A stretch of 38,564 nucleotides of DNA from CAMLOF01 sp041913045 (lineage in GTDB: Bacteria; Pseudomonadota; Gammaproteobacteria; Burkholderiales; Burkholderiaceae_C): positions 1 through 38,564 of the forward strand of contig JAYSGB010000039.1 in the NCBI GenBank assembly GCA_041913045.1. Reading direction: 5' to 3'. The notes beneath the pieces are model-generated. The model had not been told where the DNA came from. It did no database searches and saw only the letters and a list, made by a program, of their open reading frames with translations. The translations under genes were made by a program, and so were the position numbers. Shown here in pieces: positions 8,161-15,688 of the stretch (position 1 is the first letter of the stretch; each line of letters opens with the position of its first letter).

Positions 8161-9047
8161 CCCGCAGGCAGGGCGGGCGCCTGAAGGCGGCGGTTCTCGC
8201 CACCCTTGACGTTACCGAACCTGGTGGAGTTTGATTCCCAGTCTTTCTGCGCCTGAGCGATATGGGTTTTGCTGGGACCGACGAAATTCCACCACATGGT
8301 CATGGGTGAAGTGAAGGGTTCACCGCCCACCAGAAGTACCCGTGAGCCTGCGCTCAGTTGCAATTCCACCCGTTCAGCGCCCCGCGCCAGGTAGGAGAAG
8401 TCATTGCCATCGTATGGCTGTTGATTGATGGTGGCTTGGCCGGACAAGACCAGCAGACCGTGCTCAAACTGCTGTTGCAGGGGCAAGGACAGACTCGCGG
8501 CGTTCGCAGCAAATACATCCAGTCCGACGAGGGGCGAAAAAACCCGGGTCGGCGCTTCGCGGTTTTGCCATTGCCCGGCAAGCAAGGTGTACTCCACGCC
8601 ATCTGCCTGCCAGTTGGGCAAATCGGGGTAGTGATCAAAAGCAGGAGGCATGTCCGCGCACTCTGGCGGAAGCGCAATCCACAGCTGGGCTGCATGCAGT
8701 GTGGCTTCTCCTGGCACGGAGTCTTCGGTATGGGAAATACCCCGCCCAGCTGTCATCAGGTTCACCTGCCCGGGGCGGATGACCTGTTCGCTTCCCAGGC
8801 TGTCACGGTGCAGTATTTCCCCCGAGATCATCCAAGTGAAGGTTTGCAGACAGGTGTGCGGGTGGGCGCCAACGTACATGCCATCGGTGTTTCGCATGTC
8901 GGCAGGCCCTATGTGGTCCAGAAAGCACCACGCCCCCACCATGCGGCATTCGCGGGTCGGCAGTGCTCGCTTGATGCTGAAACCTTCACCAAGTTCGGTG
9001 TGCCGTACCGGAATTCGTTGAACGGGCGAGGGGGCGGGCATTTCCAT
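8148..9047 (-). CDS. Pirin family protein
   Basis: This is a 299-residue bicupin of the pirin family. The metal site is visible in the N-terminal cupin: HPHT at about 62-65, a downstream His in EILHRD, and the conserved GRGISHTE at about 101-108. The C-terminal cupin carries LLVLSGQ and PFTSPMTMWWNFV. Bacterial pirins act as quercetinase-like or redox-sensing proteins; the function here is not proven. The start at 9047 is set by a perfect AGGAGG seven bases upstream, so the longer reading back to 9083 is rejected. Confidence 0.93.
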   Translation of the reverse strand: MEMPAPSPVQRIPVRHTELGEGFSIKRALPTRECRMVGAWCFLDHIGPADMRNTDGMYVGAHPHTCLQTFTWMISGEILHRDSLGSEQVIRPGQVNLMTAGRGISHTEDSVPGEATLHAAQLWIALPPECADMPPAFDHYPDLPNWQADGVEYTLLAGQWQNREAPTRVFSPLVGLDVFAANAASLSLPLQQQFEHGLLVLSGQATINQQPYDGNDFSYLARGAERVELQLSAGSRVLLVGGEPFTSPMTMWWNFVGPSKTHIAQAQKDWESNSTRFGNVKGGENRRLQAPALPAGYAV

Positions 9048-9115
9048 GTGGTGTCCTCCTGAGATCGTATCATCTTCGCACACAGGGCGCGCGCATGGAA
9101 TGCCCGATCACCTGG

Positions 9116-9592
9116 TCAGTTGACGCGCGGATACTGGTTCGGATACAGCTCGTTGAGCTTCTGACCGCGGTCACCGCCAGCCACGATGTCGCCAGTGCGA
9201 ATGGCATCGGCCAGTTCGGCTTTGACCTGATCACGCGTCTTGCTGGCCACGCTGGTCTGGGTGGGGTAGCGGCCCGGGTAGATTTCGTTGAGCTTTTGGC
9301 CCTGTTCGTTGCCGACGATGTTGCCGGTGCGCACCGCTTCAGCCAGTTCAGCTTTGACCTGTTCGCGGGTCTTGCCTGCAGTGGTGGCTTGAGCGGGGTA
9401 TCGGCCAGGGTAGATCTCGTTGAGCTTCTGACCTTGTTCGTTGCCGATGATGTTGCCAGTGCGAACGGCCTCGGCCAGTTCTGCCTTCACCTGTTCGCGC
9501 GTCTTGGGCGCGGAAGCGTCTGCAGCGAGAGCCTGGCCTGCGCCAAAGGCGGCCAGCGAGAGAGCGATGATGGAAGCGTAAGTGCGGTTCAT
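9116..9592 (-). CDS. Exported DUF4148 protein with three tandem repeats
   Basis: This is a 158-residue secreted protein. A signal peptide (residues 1-23, cleavage likely after GQALA) is followed by three copies of a 44-residue DUF4148 unit at about 30-73, 74-117 and 118-158. Each unit starts KTR(E/D)QVKAELA and contains (R/Q)GQKLNE(I/L)YP; the third is more diverged. Most DUF4148 proteins have one or two copies. Function is unknown, with a periplasmic location predicted. AAGGA lies seven bases before the ATG. It is divergent from LysR copy 2, so regulation by that protein is plausible. Confidence 0.9.
   Translation of the reverse strand: MNRTYASIIALSLAAFGAGQALAADASAPKTREQVKAELAEAVRTGNIIGNEQGQKLNEIYPGRYPAQATTAGKTREQVKAELAEAVRTGNIVGNEQGQKLNEIYPGRYPTQTSVASKTRDQVKAELADAIRTGDIVAGGDRGQKLNELYPNQYPRVN
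9119..9505 (-). repeat. Three tandem ~132-bp coding repeats in the DUF4148 gene
   Basis: Units lie at 9374-9505, 9242-9373 and 9119-9241 (the last slightly shorter and diverged). The first two encode nearly identical 44-residue blocks, consistent with recent in-frame duplication. Confidence 0.88.
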
Positions 9593-9754
9593 GTTTCGGT
9601 CCTTGGGTTTGTACGGTTTCGATGACGGTTTCTGCTGGGGTGTCGTTGGTGGACTTCGACCCAGTCGGCGAGCGGTGCATCGTTGTCATCTCGTCGATGG
9701 GTGAACTTTAAAATTCCTTTGGACATAGATAAACAGGTCAGAAGTACATGGGTC

Positions 9755-9771
9755 ATTCCAAAGATTGGAAT
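9755..9771. promoter_or_regulatory. Putative LysR operator (copy 2)
   Basis: Perfect interrupted palindrome ATTCCAA-AGA-TTGGAAT with a T-N11-A core. It ends 35 bases before the start codon of LysR copy 2, between that gene and the divergent DUF4148 gene. Position and pattern match the palindrome upstream of LysR copy 1. Confidence 0.6.
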
Positions 9772-9805
9772 AATTGAGCCTCTTGTTTTTGGGCGAGTTG
9801 CAACC

Positions 9806-10744
9806 ATGGACCGTTTGCTTTCAATGCGCGTGTTTGAGCGTGTGGTGCACGAGGGGGGCTTTGCTGCTGCGGCGCGCGCGCTGGACATGTCGGCCCCTGC
9901 TGTCACGCGTCTGGTCGCCGATCTGGAGGCGCATCTGGGCACCAGGTTGCTGCAGCGAACCACACGGCGGCTTTCGCTTACCGAGGCAGGGCAGACCTAC
10001 CTCAGTCGGGTGCGCAACATCCTGGAAGACATTGATGAGGCACACGCGCTGGCCAGTGCGCATACCCGGGAGCTGGCAGGTACGCTCAGGGTGCACTCGC
10101 CCCCGGTGCTCGCCTCGTATGTGGTCGCTCCCCTGCTGTCAGGGTTCCGACGGGAATACCCAAATATTCAGATCGATATGGATGTGGGGGTGATCGGCGA
10201 GCCTGCGATAGAGGACTACGACGTTTCGCTGCTCGCGACAGAGGGGCATTTCGACGCAGACATCGTTGCTCGAAAGGTGGTCGAGTCCGAGGCCATTCTG
10301 GTGGCCTCACCCGATTACTTGAAACGGCGAGGAACGCCGCTCAAACCTGCCGATTTGACCGCGCACGATTGCCTGCGCCTGAAACACCTTCACGGCAACA
10401 GCCGGGTCTGGCGCATGTGGTGTCCGGAGTCGTCTGGCGATTCAGTGGAGGTGGACGTGAGTCCGGTGCTTTCCGCGAACCACACGGACACCTTGCTGCG
10501 GGCGGCGCTGGATGGGGCGGGCATCACGTCGGTGGCCGTGGATGTGGTGGCGCCGTACCTCAATCATGGCGCGTTGACCCGGGTGCTGAGTCCCTGGATC
10601 ACCGGAAAGCTTGCGATGTACGCCGCGCTCCCCAGCCGGAAGTTCATACCACAGCGAACGCGGGTATTTCTGGAATACCTCATGGCGCAGACCCGGGACC
10701 AGACTCACCGCGCGCTGTTGGCCTGCAACTCAAAGCAGGCGTAG
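9806..10744 (+). CDS. LysR-family transcriptional regulator (copy 2)
   Basis: This is a 312-residue LysR-type regulator with the same layout as the copy at 4203-5138: winged HTH (1-60, with FAAAARALDMSAPAVTRLV), linker helix, effector domain, and an identical AMYAALPSRKFIPQRTR stretch near the C-terminus. The two differ most in the effector pocket region (about 125-220), suggesting different ligands but similar DNA sites. The ATG at 9806 matches the paralogue's start; the reading back to 9683 crosses the palindrome and is rejected. It is divergent from the DUF4148 gene and convergent, with a 4-base gap, with the YjfB-like gene. Confidence 0.95.
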   Translation: MDRLLSMRVFERVVHEGGFAAAARALDMSAPAVTRLVADLEAHLGTRLLQRTTRRLSLTEAGQTYLSRVRNILEDIDEAHALASAHTRELAGTLRVHSPPVLASYVVAPLLSGFRREYPNIQIDMDVGVIGEPAIEDYDVSLLATEGHFDADIVARKVVESEAILVASPDYLKRRGTPLKPADLTAHDCLRLKHLHGNSRVWRMWCPESSGDSVEVDVSPVLSANHTDTLLRAALDGAGITSVAVDVVAPYLNHGALTRVLSPWITGKLAMYAALPSRKFIPQRTRVFLEYLMAQTRDQTHRALLACNSKQA

Positions 10745-10748
10745 CGAC

Positions 10749-10952
10749 TCAAGCCAGGACGTTGAGCTGGGTTCCCAGGTGGCCGGAGTTGGCCAGCGGC
10801 AGGGTGCCTGTGACCGATTGCAACAACGACAAGGCGCCAGATTCCTGGATGTTCATCGCTTTCTTGAGCACGGCCACCTGAACCTGCTGAGGTACCTGGG
10901 CTTGTTGCAGCTGCAGTGCGGCGTTCACGGCAGCGGTAGGCGAAATGTCCAT
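10749..10952 (-). CDS. YjfB-like putative motility protein
   Basis: This is a 67-residue protein resembling the YjfB putative-motility family: an N-terminal MDI, an amphipathic Gln/Ala helix (AALQLQQAQVPQQVQVAVLKKAM) and a short tail. Such proteins are often encoded near flagellar genes, but no flagellar gene lies here and the function is unproven. The start at 10952 was chosen because it has GGAG upstream and begins with the family-typical MDI. The longer reading adds 30 residues unlike the family. Confidence 0.78.
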   Translation of the reverse strand: MDISPTAAVNAALQLQQAQVPQQVQVAVLKKAMNIQESGALSLLQSVTGTLPLANSGHLGTQLNVLA

Positions 10953-11120
10953 CGTAGTTACTCCAAGGGTCAAGGCATTATCGGCAACAAAACTGAAAAC
11001 TTGAATGGAAGTGCGCTTGTGTGCATTGCCCAGCCTGGGCACGCTTCGTTACACATCGGTTCCACAAGTGAAGTTCATGCGCCTACACTGAAAAACGTAT
11101 CCACTTGAATGGAGATTCCC

Positions 11121-11582
11121 ATGTCAACCAAACTCAGTGTTTTCCTTAAAACATCGGCTGCAGCACTGTTTGCGGGCGGGGTGGCCTTTGCATCCGCGCA
11201 GACCGTGGAGCCAGTGGCGTCCAATCCCGCAGCCACGCAGAAGTTCACGCTGGACATTGCCAAGGCCAAACTGGCGGCTGATGGAACCGCCGACCCGACG
11301 GGGGCGCAGCTGGCAACAGCGACAAGCGAGGTGCAAGCCATGCGCGATGCCGGGATGGGCTGGGGGGCAATAGCCAACTCCCTCGGTTTGCGTCTTGGTG
11401 ACGTTGTGAGCGGTGTCAACAAGCAGCGCCATACTGAATCGACTGGCACCGAAGCGACTGCCTCTGTGAAAGGGGCGGATAACCGTGGTGGCCAAGGAGG
11501 TTCCGGCCGCGGGGGTGGTAACGGTGGTGGTAACGGTGGTGGCAATGGGGGCGGTAACGGTGGAGGCGGTGGGCGGCGCTGA
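11121..11582 (+). CDS. Exported glycine-rich small protein, function unknown
   Basis: This is a 153-residue protein. A Sec signal peptide (about 1-27, ending FASAQ) precedes an Ala/Thr-rich region, then a compact motif MGWGAIANSLGLRLGDVVSG at about 82-101, a type seen in small exported proteins of Burkholderiales. The C-terminus (about 120-153) is a Gly/Asn tract of GGGN repeats ending in RR. The start at 11121 has GGAG at a good distance; the upstream ATG at 11109 has none. No catalytic motif is visible. The role could be structural or surface related; this is not known. Confidence 0.82.
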   Translation: MSTKLSVFLKTSAAALFAGGVAFASAQTVEPVASNPAATQKFTLDIAKAKLAADGTADPTGAQLATATSEVQAMRDAGMGWGAIANSLGLRLGDVVSGVNKQRHTESTGTEATASVKGADNRGGQGGSGRGGGNGGGNGGGNGGGNGGGGGRR

Positions 11583-11705
11583 CAATCCCTGACCCGGCGG
11601 GGTTGTGCCCAGCCAGCTTGAGGCCAGGGCACAGGCGCCTTGATTTCTGCGGAATTGGCCCTTCTCGGCGCCGAAGGTTCCGCTATGCTGTGAAGGTTGC
11701 TGCCC

Positions 11706-12842
11706 ATGCCTTCACAGACCGAAAACGCTGCGCCGTACCGCGTCCACTGGACGGTGCGCATGAACCACCGAAACCGCACGTTCAGCTTTGTGCTGTTGTG
11801 CGTTGTATTGGGTTTGCACATGAGCCGCATGGGTGTGGCCGCCTGGGGTTGGGTTCTGCTGGGCTTGCAGTTTCTTGTCTACCCGCAGGTGGCATATTTG
11901 ACAGCCAGGGGCGCAAAGGATCAGTTGGCCGCTGAAACACGCAACATGCGGGTGGATGCCGTGTGCTTTGGTGCCTGGATGGCCGCCTTGCACTTTCCCG
12001 TCTGGATTGCTTTCATCCTGTTCACGGGCGTTTCACAGAACCTGATGGCCTTCAAGGGTCCCAAGGGGTTTGTGCAGTCGGTGGCTTTGGTTGTGGCCGG
12101 GGTGTTGCCCGTGGCGTGGTTCACGGGATGGGCATTCCACCCGGCAACGTCAGGGCTGGTCACGGCGCTGTCCATCTCCGTCATCACGCTCTACCTGGGC
12201 GTTGTGGCACTGGACGGGCATCGCCGATCGATGCGGCTCCACGAGGCACGTTTGCAGGTTCGCTCAAGCGAGCAGGCATTGCAGCGCCAATTGACGGAGA
12301 TTCAGGCCTTGCATGGGTTGCTCAAGGAGCAGGCCAACCGCGATGGGCTGACCGGCCTGTACAACCGGCGTTACCTGGACGCCACCATTGAGCGCGAGTT
12401 GGCCCGTTGCGGCCGTGAGGGGCAACAAGGCGCCTTGTTGATGATCGACATTGATCGCTTCAAACAGATCAACGATGTGCATGGCCACCAGGTGGGCGAC
12501 GACGTTCTTCGACACACGGCAGACATCCTCAATGAGCGGGTGCGCTCCAGCGATATCGTCTGTCGTTACGGCGGTGAGGAGTTTCTGCTGTGGCTGCCCA
12601 ACACCCAGGCAGCTGCGGCGTTGGACGTGGCAGACGAGTTGCTTCGCGGTTACGCGGCCAGTCCATGGCTGGGGCAAGGGAAACAGGCTGTTCACGCCAC
12701 GTTATCAATAGGCGTGGCGGTCTTTCCGGACCATGCGAGCCAGGCAGACAGCCTGATTGCAGCGGCAGACAGGGCGCTTTACCAAGCCAAGCATGAAGGC
12801 CGTAACCGGGTTTGCGTGGCCCGGTCGCGTGTCCAGGCATGA
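11706..12842 (+). CDS. Diguanylate cyclase with MASE2 membrane sensor domain
   Basis: This is a 378-residue protein that should make cyclic-di-GMP from two GTP. The N-terminal MASE2-type membrane domain (about 25-175, five or six helices, with the ETRNMRVDAVCFGAWM region like DgcC/AdrA) is followed by a coiled linker (about 180-210) and a GGDEF domain (about 212-375). The active site reads GGEEF at 289-293, an allowed variant. An RxxD product-inhibition site (RSSD, 280-283) stands five residues before it. DGLTGLYNRRY and the metal-binding DIDRFKQIND are intact, so activity is expected. The ATG at 11706 has GAAGG nine to ten bases upstream. The stop overlaps the ferredoxin start (ATGA). Confidence 0.94.
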   Translation: MPSQTENAAPYRVHWTVRMNHRNRTFSFVLLCVVLGLHMSRMGVAAWGWVLLGLQFLVYPQVAYLTARGAKDQLAAETRNMRVDAVCFGAWMAALHFPVWIAFILFTGVSQNLMAFKGPKGFVQSVALVVAGVLPVAWFTGWAFHPATSGLVTALSISVITLYLGVVALDGHRRSMRLHEARLQVRSSEQALQRQLTEIQALHGLLKEQANRDGLTGLYNRRYLDATIERELARCGREGQQGALLMIDIDRFKQINDVHGHQVGDDVLRHTADILNERVRSSDIVCRYGGEEFLLWLPNTQAAAALDVADELLRGYAASPWLGQGKQAVHATLSIGVAVFPDHASQADSLIAAADRALYQAKHEGRNRVCVARSRVQA

Positions 12843-13069
12843 AACGCCAGGCCTTGCCTGAGATCGATGTGTCGCGCTGCACTGGCTGCGGCTGGTGTGT
12901 GGCGTCGTGTCATCTGCATTTGCTTTCGCTGGAGCCGCAGGGCTGGCGCAAGGTTTCGGTATTGCACGATGCCGACAAATGCACGGCGTGCCAAAAGTGC
13001 GAGGCACGTTGCCTGTTTGGCGTGATACGCATGCGTGCCAAGGTGGACCCGCCGGTCCAGGCCGGGTGA
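12839..13069 (+). CDS. Small 2[4Fe-4S] ferredoxin
   Basis: This is a 76-residue electron carrier with two full cluster motifs, CTGCGWCVASC and CTACQKCEARC, each CxxCxxCxxxC. The usual CP at the end of each motif is replaced by CH and CL. A short insert between the motifs contains GWRKVSV. Start and stop are tied to the diguanylate cyclase by a 4-base ATGA overlap, so it is most likely translated from the same mRNA. No partner oxidoreductase is adjacent. Confidence 0.9.
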   Translation: MKRQALPEIDVSRCTGCGWCVASCHLHLLSLEPQGWRKVSVLHDADKCTACQKCEARCLFGVIRMRAKVDPPVQAG

Positions 13070-13084
13070 TGGGCTTGAGAACTG

Positions 13085-13651
13085 TCAGGTTTGCGAGTCG
13101 GAATCGGCGTTTCGGGTGTAGGTAGCCAGTTCCTCGCTCAACACCTTGTTCATCTGGGCAAACAGTTTGAGTTTGCGTGATGAGTCGCGCAGGTGGTCGG
13201 CCATGCGCTTAGCAATGGCCAACAACAGACGGGTGCCTACTCGGGGGTCCTCTTCCAGCAGCCGCAAAAAATCGTGACGTTGCAGCACTGCGGCTTCAAT
13301 GGTGGTATCGGCCACGCAGTTGGCTGAGCGGGGGGCGCCGTCGAGCAGACCCAGTTCACCGATGAGGCTGCCGGGCCCCATGATTCGCACCACCAACTGC
13401 TTGTCTTCACCGGGCATGGGGTGATGCTCTACGGACAATTCGCCTTCGAGCACCAGCAGCATGTGGTCGCAGTCGGTATCGTCTCCCTCGCGCATGAACA
13501 CGCTGCCTGCGGCGATTGTGCGGTGTCCCATGTAGGCCGCTACTTTGGCTGCATCCTCCAGACTGAGCTCTTGCAGTGCCGAAGGGGTGATGAGCAACTG
13601 CGCTGCGAGCGAGCGCATGGTGATGTCGTGGGCGAGCGGCTGACGGCGCAT
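13085..13651 (-). CDS. Stand-alone cyclic-nucleotide-binding domain protein
   Basis: This is a 188-residue protein with one CNB domain (about 25-145). The phosphate-binding cassette is intact: GELGLLDGAPRSA, with Gly-Glu and Arg-Ser-Ala as in CRP, so cAMP or cGMP binding is possible. The C-terminal segment is a helix (about 145-180) without the HTH of Crp/Fnr regulators. It may act through protein contacts. Start 13651 was chosen because AAGGA precedes it by eight bases; the track upstream to 13828 runs into the SGNH gene. The family is seen in betaproteobacteria without known function. Confidence 0.85.
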   Translation of the reverse strand: MRRQPLAHDITMRSLAAQLLITPSALQELSLEDAAKVAAYMGHRTIAAGSVFMREGDDTDCDHMLLVLEGELSVEHHPMPGEDKQLVVRIMGPGSLIGELGLLDGAPRSANCVADTTIEAAVLQRHDFLRLLEEDPRVGTRLLLAIAKRMADHLRDSSRKLKLFAQMNKVLSEELATYTRNADSDSQT

Positions 13652-13721
13652 GGTGGGTGTCCTTGGCCGCATTGTGATCTTTAGATTGCTCTGATGGAAA
13701 TGGTAGGGATTACAACTGGTT

Positions 13722-14348
13722 TCATGGCGCAGCGCCGAGGGACTTGAGTTGCGCGTGGATGCCGCCGGCCAATTGGCGGTATCCATCTGCATTGGGATGG
13801 ATCTGGTCGGCCCGCAGACGGGCCTCACTCAGTACCGACGAAAAAACGTCTGGCACCAGGGCAACACCTTCCTCCGTGGCCAATTCCTCGTACAGGGGCG
13901 CATCTGTTGGCTGGCGGGTCAAGGCGCTCATCAAGGACAGTTCGGGTACGGCCACCAATGCCACCTGGGCGCCCATTTGACGGACTGTTCGCACCATGTC
14001 CCTGAGGTCTTCCTTGACTGCATTGGCGGGGCGTCGGCGCAGGAAATCGTTGCCGCCTATCTCGATGATGACGAGCGCCGGGCGATGTTCTGCCAGAAGG
14101 GGAGGCAGTCGATGGCGGCCGTTCTCGGCAGTGTCACCAGGAACGCCTGCGTTGATGACGCGCCAGCCCGTCAGGGTGGCCAGCAGCGTGGGCCAGTCCT
14201 GCCCCGCGCTGGCACCGGTTCCATGGGTAACGCTGTCACCAAAGGCCAACACGGTTTGTCCAGCGGGAACCGCCATCAGGCGAGGTGCCCGTGTGCATCC
14301 TGCCAGCCAAAGGAGCGCAGGAAACATGAGCAGGCTTCGGCGTTGCAT
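13722..14348 (-). CDS. SGNH/GDSL hydrolase lipoprotein (TesA-like arylesterase)
   Basis: This is a 208-residue lipid-anchored esterase. The lipobox LAGC places the lipidated Cys at 18. The SGNH blocks are all visible: GDS with the nucleophile Ser at 39 (block I), the block II Gly at NAGVPGDT, GGND with Asn at 100 (block III) and DQIHPN with Asp181/His184 (block V). It resembles TesA, an acyl-CoA thioesterase I/lysophospholipase, with the periplasm-facing membrane as likely site. It is divergent from the small lipoprotein gene at 14426. The substrate cannot be deduced. Confidence 0.92.
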   Translation of the reverse strand: MQRRSLLMFPALLWLAGCTRAPRLMAVPAGQTVLAFGDSVTHGTGASAGQDWPTLLATLTGWRVINAGVPGDTAENGRHRLPPLLAEHRPALVIIEIGGNDFLRRRPANAVKEDLRDMVRTVRQMGAQVALVAVPELSLMSALTRQPTDAPLYEELATEEGVALVPDVFSSVLSEARLRADQIHPNADGYRQLAGGIHAQLKSLGAAP

Positions 14349-14425
14349 GATCGGTGTTGTTCTGATGTTTGAGACGGGCGCCCAACGCGCTATGCTGCGA
14401 GAACGATCTGCTTCAGGAGGTTCCC

Positions 14426-14647
14426 GTGAGACGTCGTTTTGCTGCGGCTACGAGTTGCCTGGTATGCACGGCGTTGTTGGTTGCCTGTGGCGTGGAAACC
14501 GCTGGCACAGCCGCCACGAGTGCTGCCATCAAGAAAAACGAGGTGGAGCAGGGGGTGGCGGCGAAAGAGCGCGCCAACGAGCAATTGCAGCAATCCCTGC
14601 AGTTGATGCAACAGCGCCAGCAACAGACGGAGGATGCGGGCCGTTGA
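14426..14647 (+). CDS. Small lipoprotein with Gln-rich coiled tail
   Basis: This is a 73-residue protein. A basic start (RRRFAAA), a hydrophobic core and lipobox LVAC with Cys at 21 are followed by a linker and a charged, Gln-rich helix (EQLQQSLQLMQQRQQQ). The GTG start at 14426 is decided by a perfect AGGAGG at 14415-14420 with a five-base spacer; the open frame further upstream has no such site. Function unknown. Small lipoproteins of this shape can be envelope-spanning or structural, which is only a guess. Confidence 0.8.
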   Translation: MRRRFAAATSCLVCTALLVACGVETAGTAATSAAIKKNEVEQGVAAKERANEQLQQSLQLMQQRQQQTEDAGR

Positions 14648-14668
14648 GCGCAGCATCCTGCCAAGGCA

Positions 14669-15520
14669 TCAGTAGCTGTAAACGCCGCGCCCGGTCTTGC
14701 GGCCCAGGAAGCCTGCCGCCACCATTTCCTTGAGCAACGGGCAGGGGCGGTACTTGCTGTCGTTGAACTCGGCGAAGTACACGTTCATCACAGCCAGGCA
14801 CACGTCCAGCCCGATCATGTCGGCCAGCGCCAGCGGGCCGATGGGGTGGTTGCAGCCCAGTTTCATTCCAGCGTCGATGTCTTCCGGGGTGGCCAGGCCT
14901 TCGGCCAGCACGAAGAAGGCCTCGTTGATCATGGGCACCAGGATGCGGTTGACCACGAAGCCCGGTGCGTTCTTCACCGTGATCGGCGTCTTGCCCAGCG
15001 CCAGTGCCAGGTTGCGCACGGCCTCGTGGGTGGTGTCGCTCGTCTGCAGGCCGCGGATGATTTCCACCAGTGCCATCATGGGCACGGGGTTGAAGAAGTG
15101 CATGCCGATGAAGCGGTCGGCGCGCGAGGTCACCGCGGCCAGCTGGGTGATGCTGATGGAGCTGGTGTTGGTGGCCACCAGGGTTTCGGGGGGCAGCAGG
15201 CCGTCGAGCTGGCGCAGGATCTTGATCTTGAGCTCCAGGTTCTCAGTGGCGGCCTCGATCACCAGCTGGGCGGCCTTCAGGTCGTCGTAGCTGGTGGAAC
15301 CCTTGATGCGGGCCAGGGCAGCGTCCTTGTCGGCCTGGGTGATCTTTTCTTTCTTGATGAGGCGGTCCAGGCTGCCAGCCACGGTGGAAAGCCCTTTTTG
15401 CACGGCGGCGTCGCTGATGTCAACCATCACCACGTTGATGCCACTGACCGCGCAGGCCTGCGCGATGCCGTTGCCCATGGTGCCTGCGCCCACGATGCCG
15501 ACCGTCTGGATGTTGCTCAT
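14669..15520 (-). CDS. 3-hydroxybutyryl-CoA dehydrogenase
   Basis: This is a 283-residue cytoplasmic NAD(P)-dependent dehydrogenase that interconverts 3-hydroxybutyryl-CoA and acetoacetyl-CoA. The Rossmann motif GAGTMGNGIA is at about 11-20. The catalytic His and Asn are in MHFFNPVPMM, and NTSSISIT and NAPGFVVNRIL mark the 3HCDH domains. The C-terminus GFLGRKTGRGVYSY is typical. The length matches Hbd/PaaH enzymes. A phasin gene lies upstream on the same strand but ends in its own terminator, so the two are separate units related through polyhydroxybutyrate/short-chain acyl-CoA metabolism. Confidence 0.94.
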   Translation of the reverse strand: MSNIQTVGIVGAGTMGNGIAQACAVSGINVVMVDISDAAVQKGLSTVAGSLDRLIKKEKITQADKDAALARIKGSTSYDDLKAAQLVIEAATENLELKIKILRQLDGLLPPETLVATNTSSISITQLAAVTSRADRFIGMHFFNPVPMMALVEIIRGLQTSDTTHEAVRNLALALGKTPITVKNAPGFVVNRILVPMINEAFFVLAEGLATPEDIDAGMKLGCNHPIGPLALADMIGLDVCLAVMNVYFAEFNDSKYRPCPLLKEMVAAGFLGRKTGRGVYSY

Positions 15521-15636
15521 GTCTCTGTCCTCTTGGGGGTTGTGTTCACCGGAAATTATGCGGGGAGCCGCGCTGACGGTTTGTCGCCAGGCTCACAGGT
15601 CGCTGGAGTCGGCAGCATCTGCACCGTTGCGGACAC

Positions 15637-15667
15637 AAAAAAGCCCCGGGCCGAGGCCACGGGGCTT
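15637..15667 (-). terminator. Terminator of the phasin gene
   Basis: There is an 8-bp stem AAGCCCCG / CGGGGCTT. On the minus strand it is followed by a T6 tract (A6 on the plus strand at 15637-15642). It lies 21 bases beyond the phasin stop. Confidence 0.88.
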
Positions 15668-15688
15668 GGAGTCGCTTCAGCAGATCGC

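Noticed and set aside
9683..9805. Longer N-terminus for LysR copy 2 and similar extended starts (13828 for the cyclic-nucleotide protein, 20625 for DUF502, 19696 for the synthetase fusion)
   Set aside because: The extra residues do not match the families, lack ribosome sites and run through regulatory palindromes or neighbouring genes.
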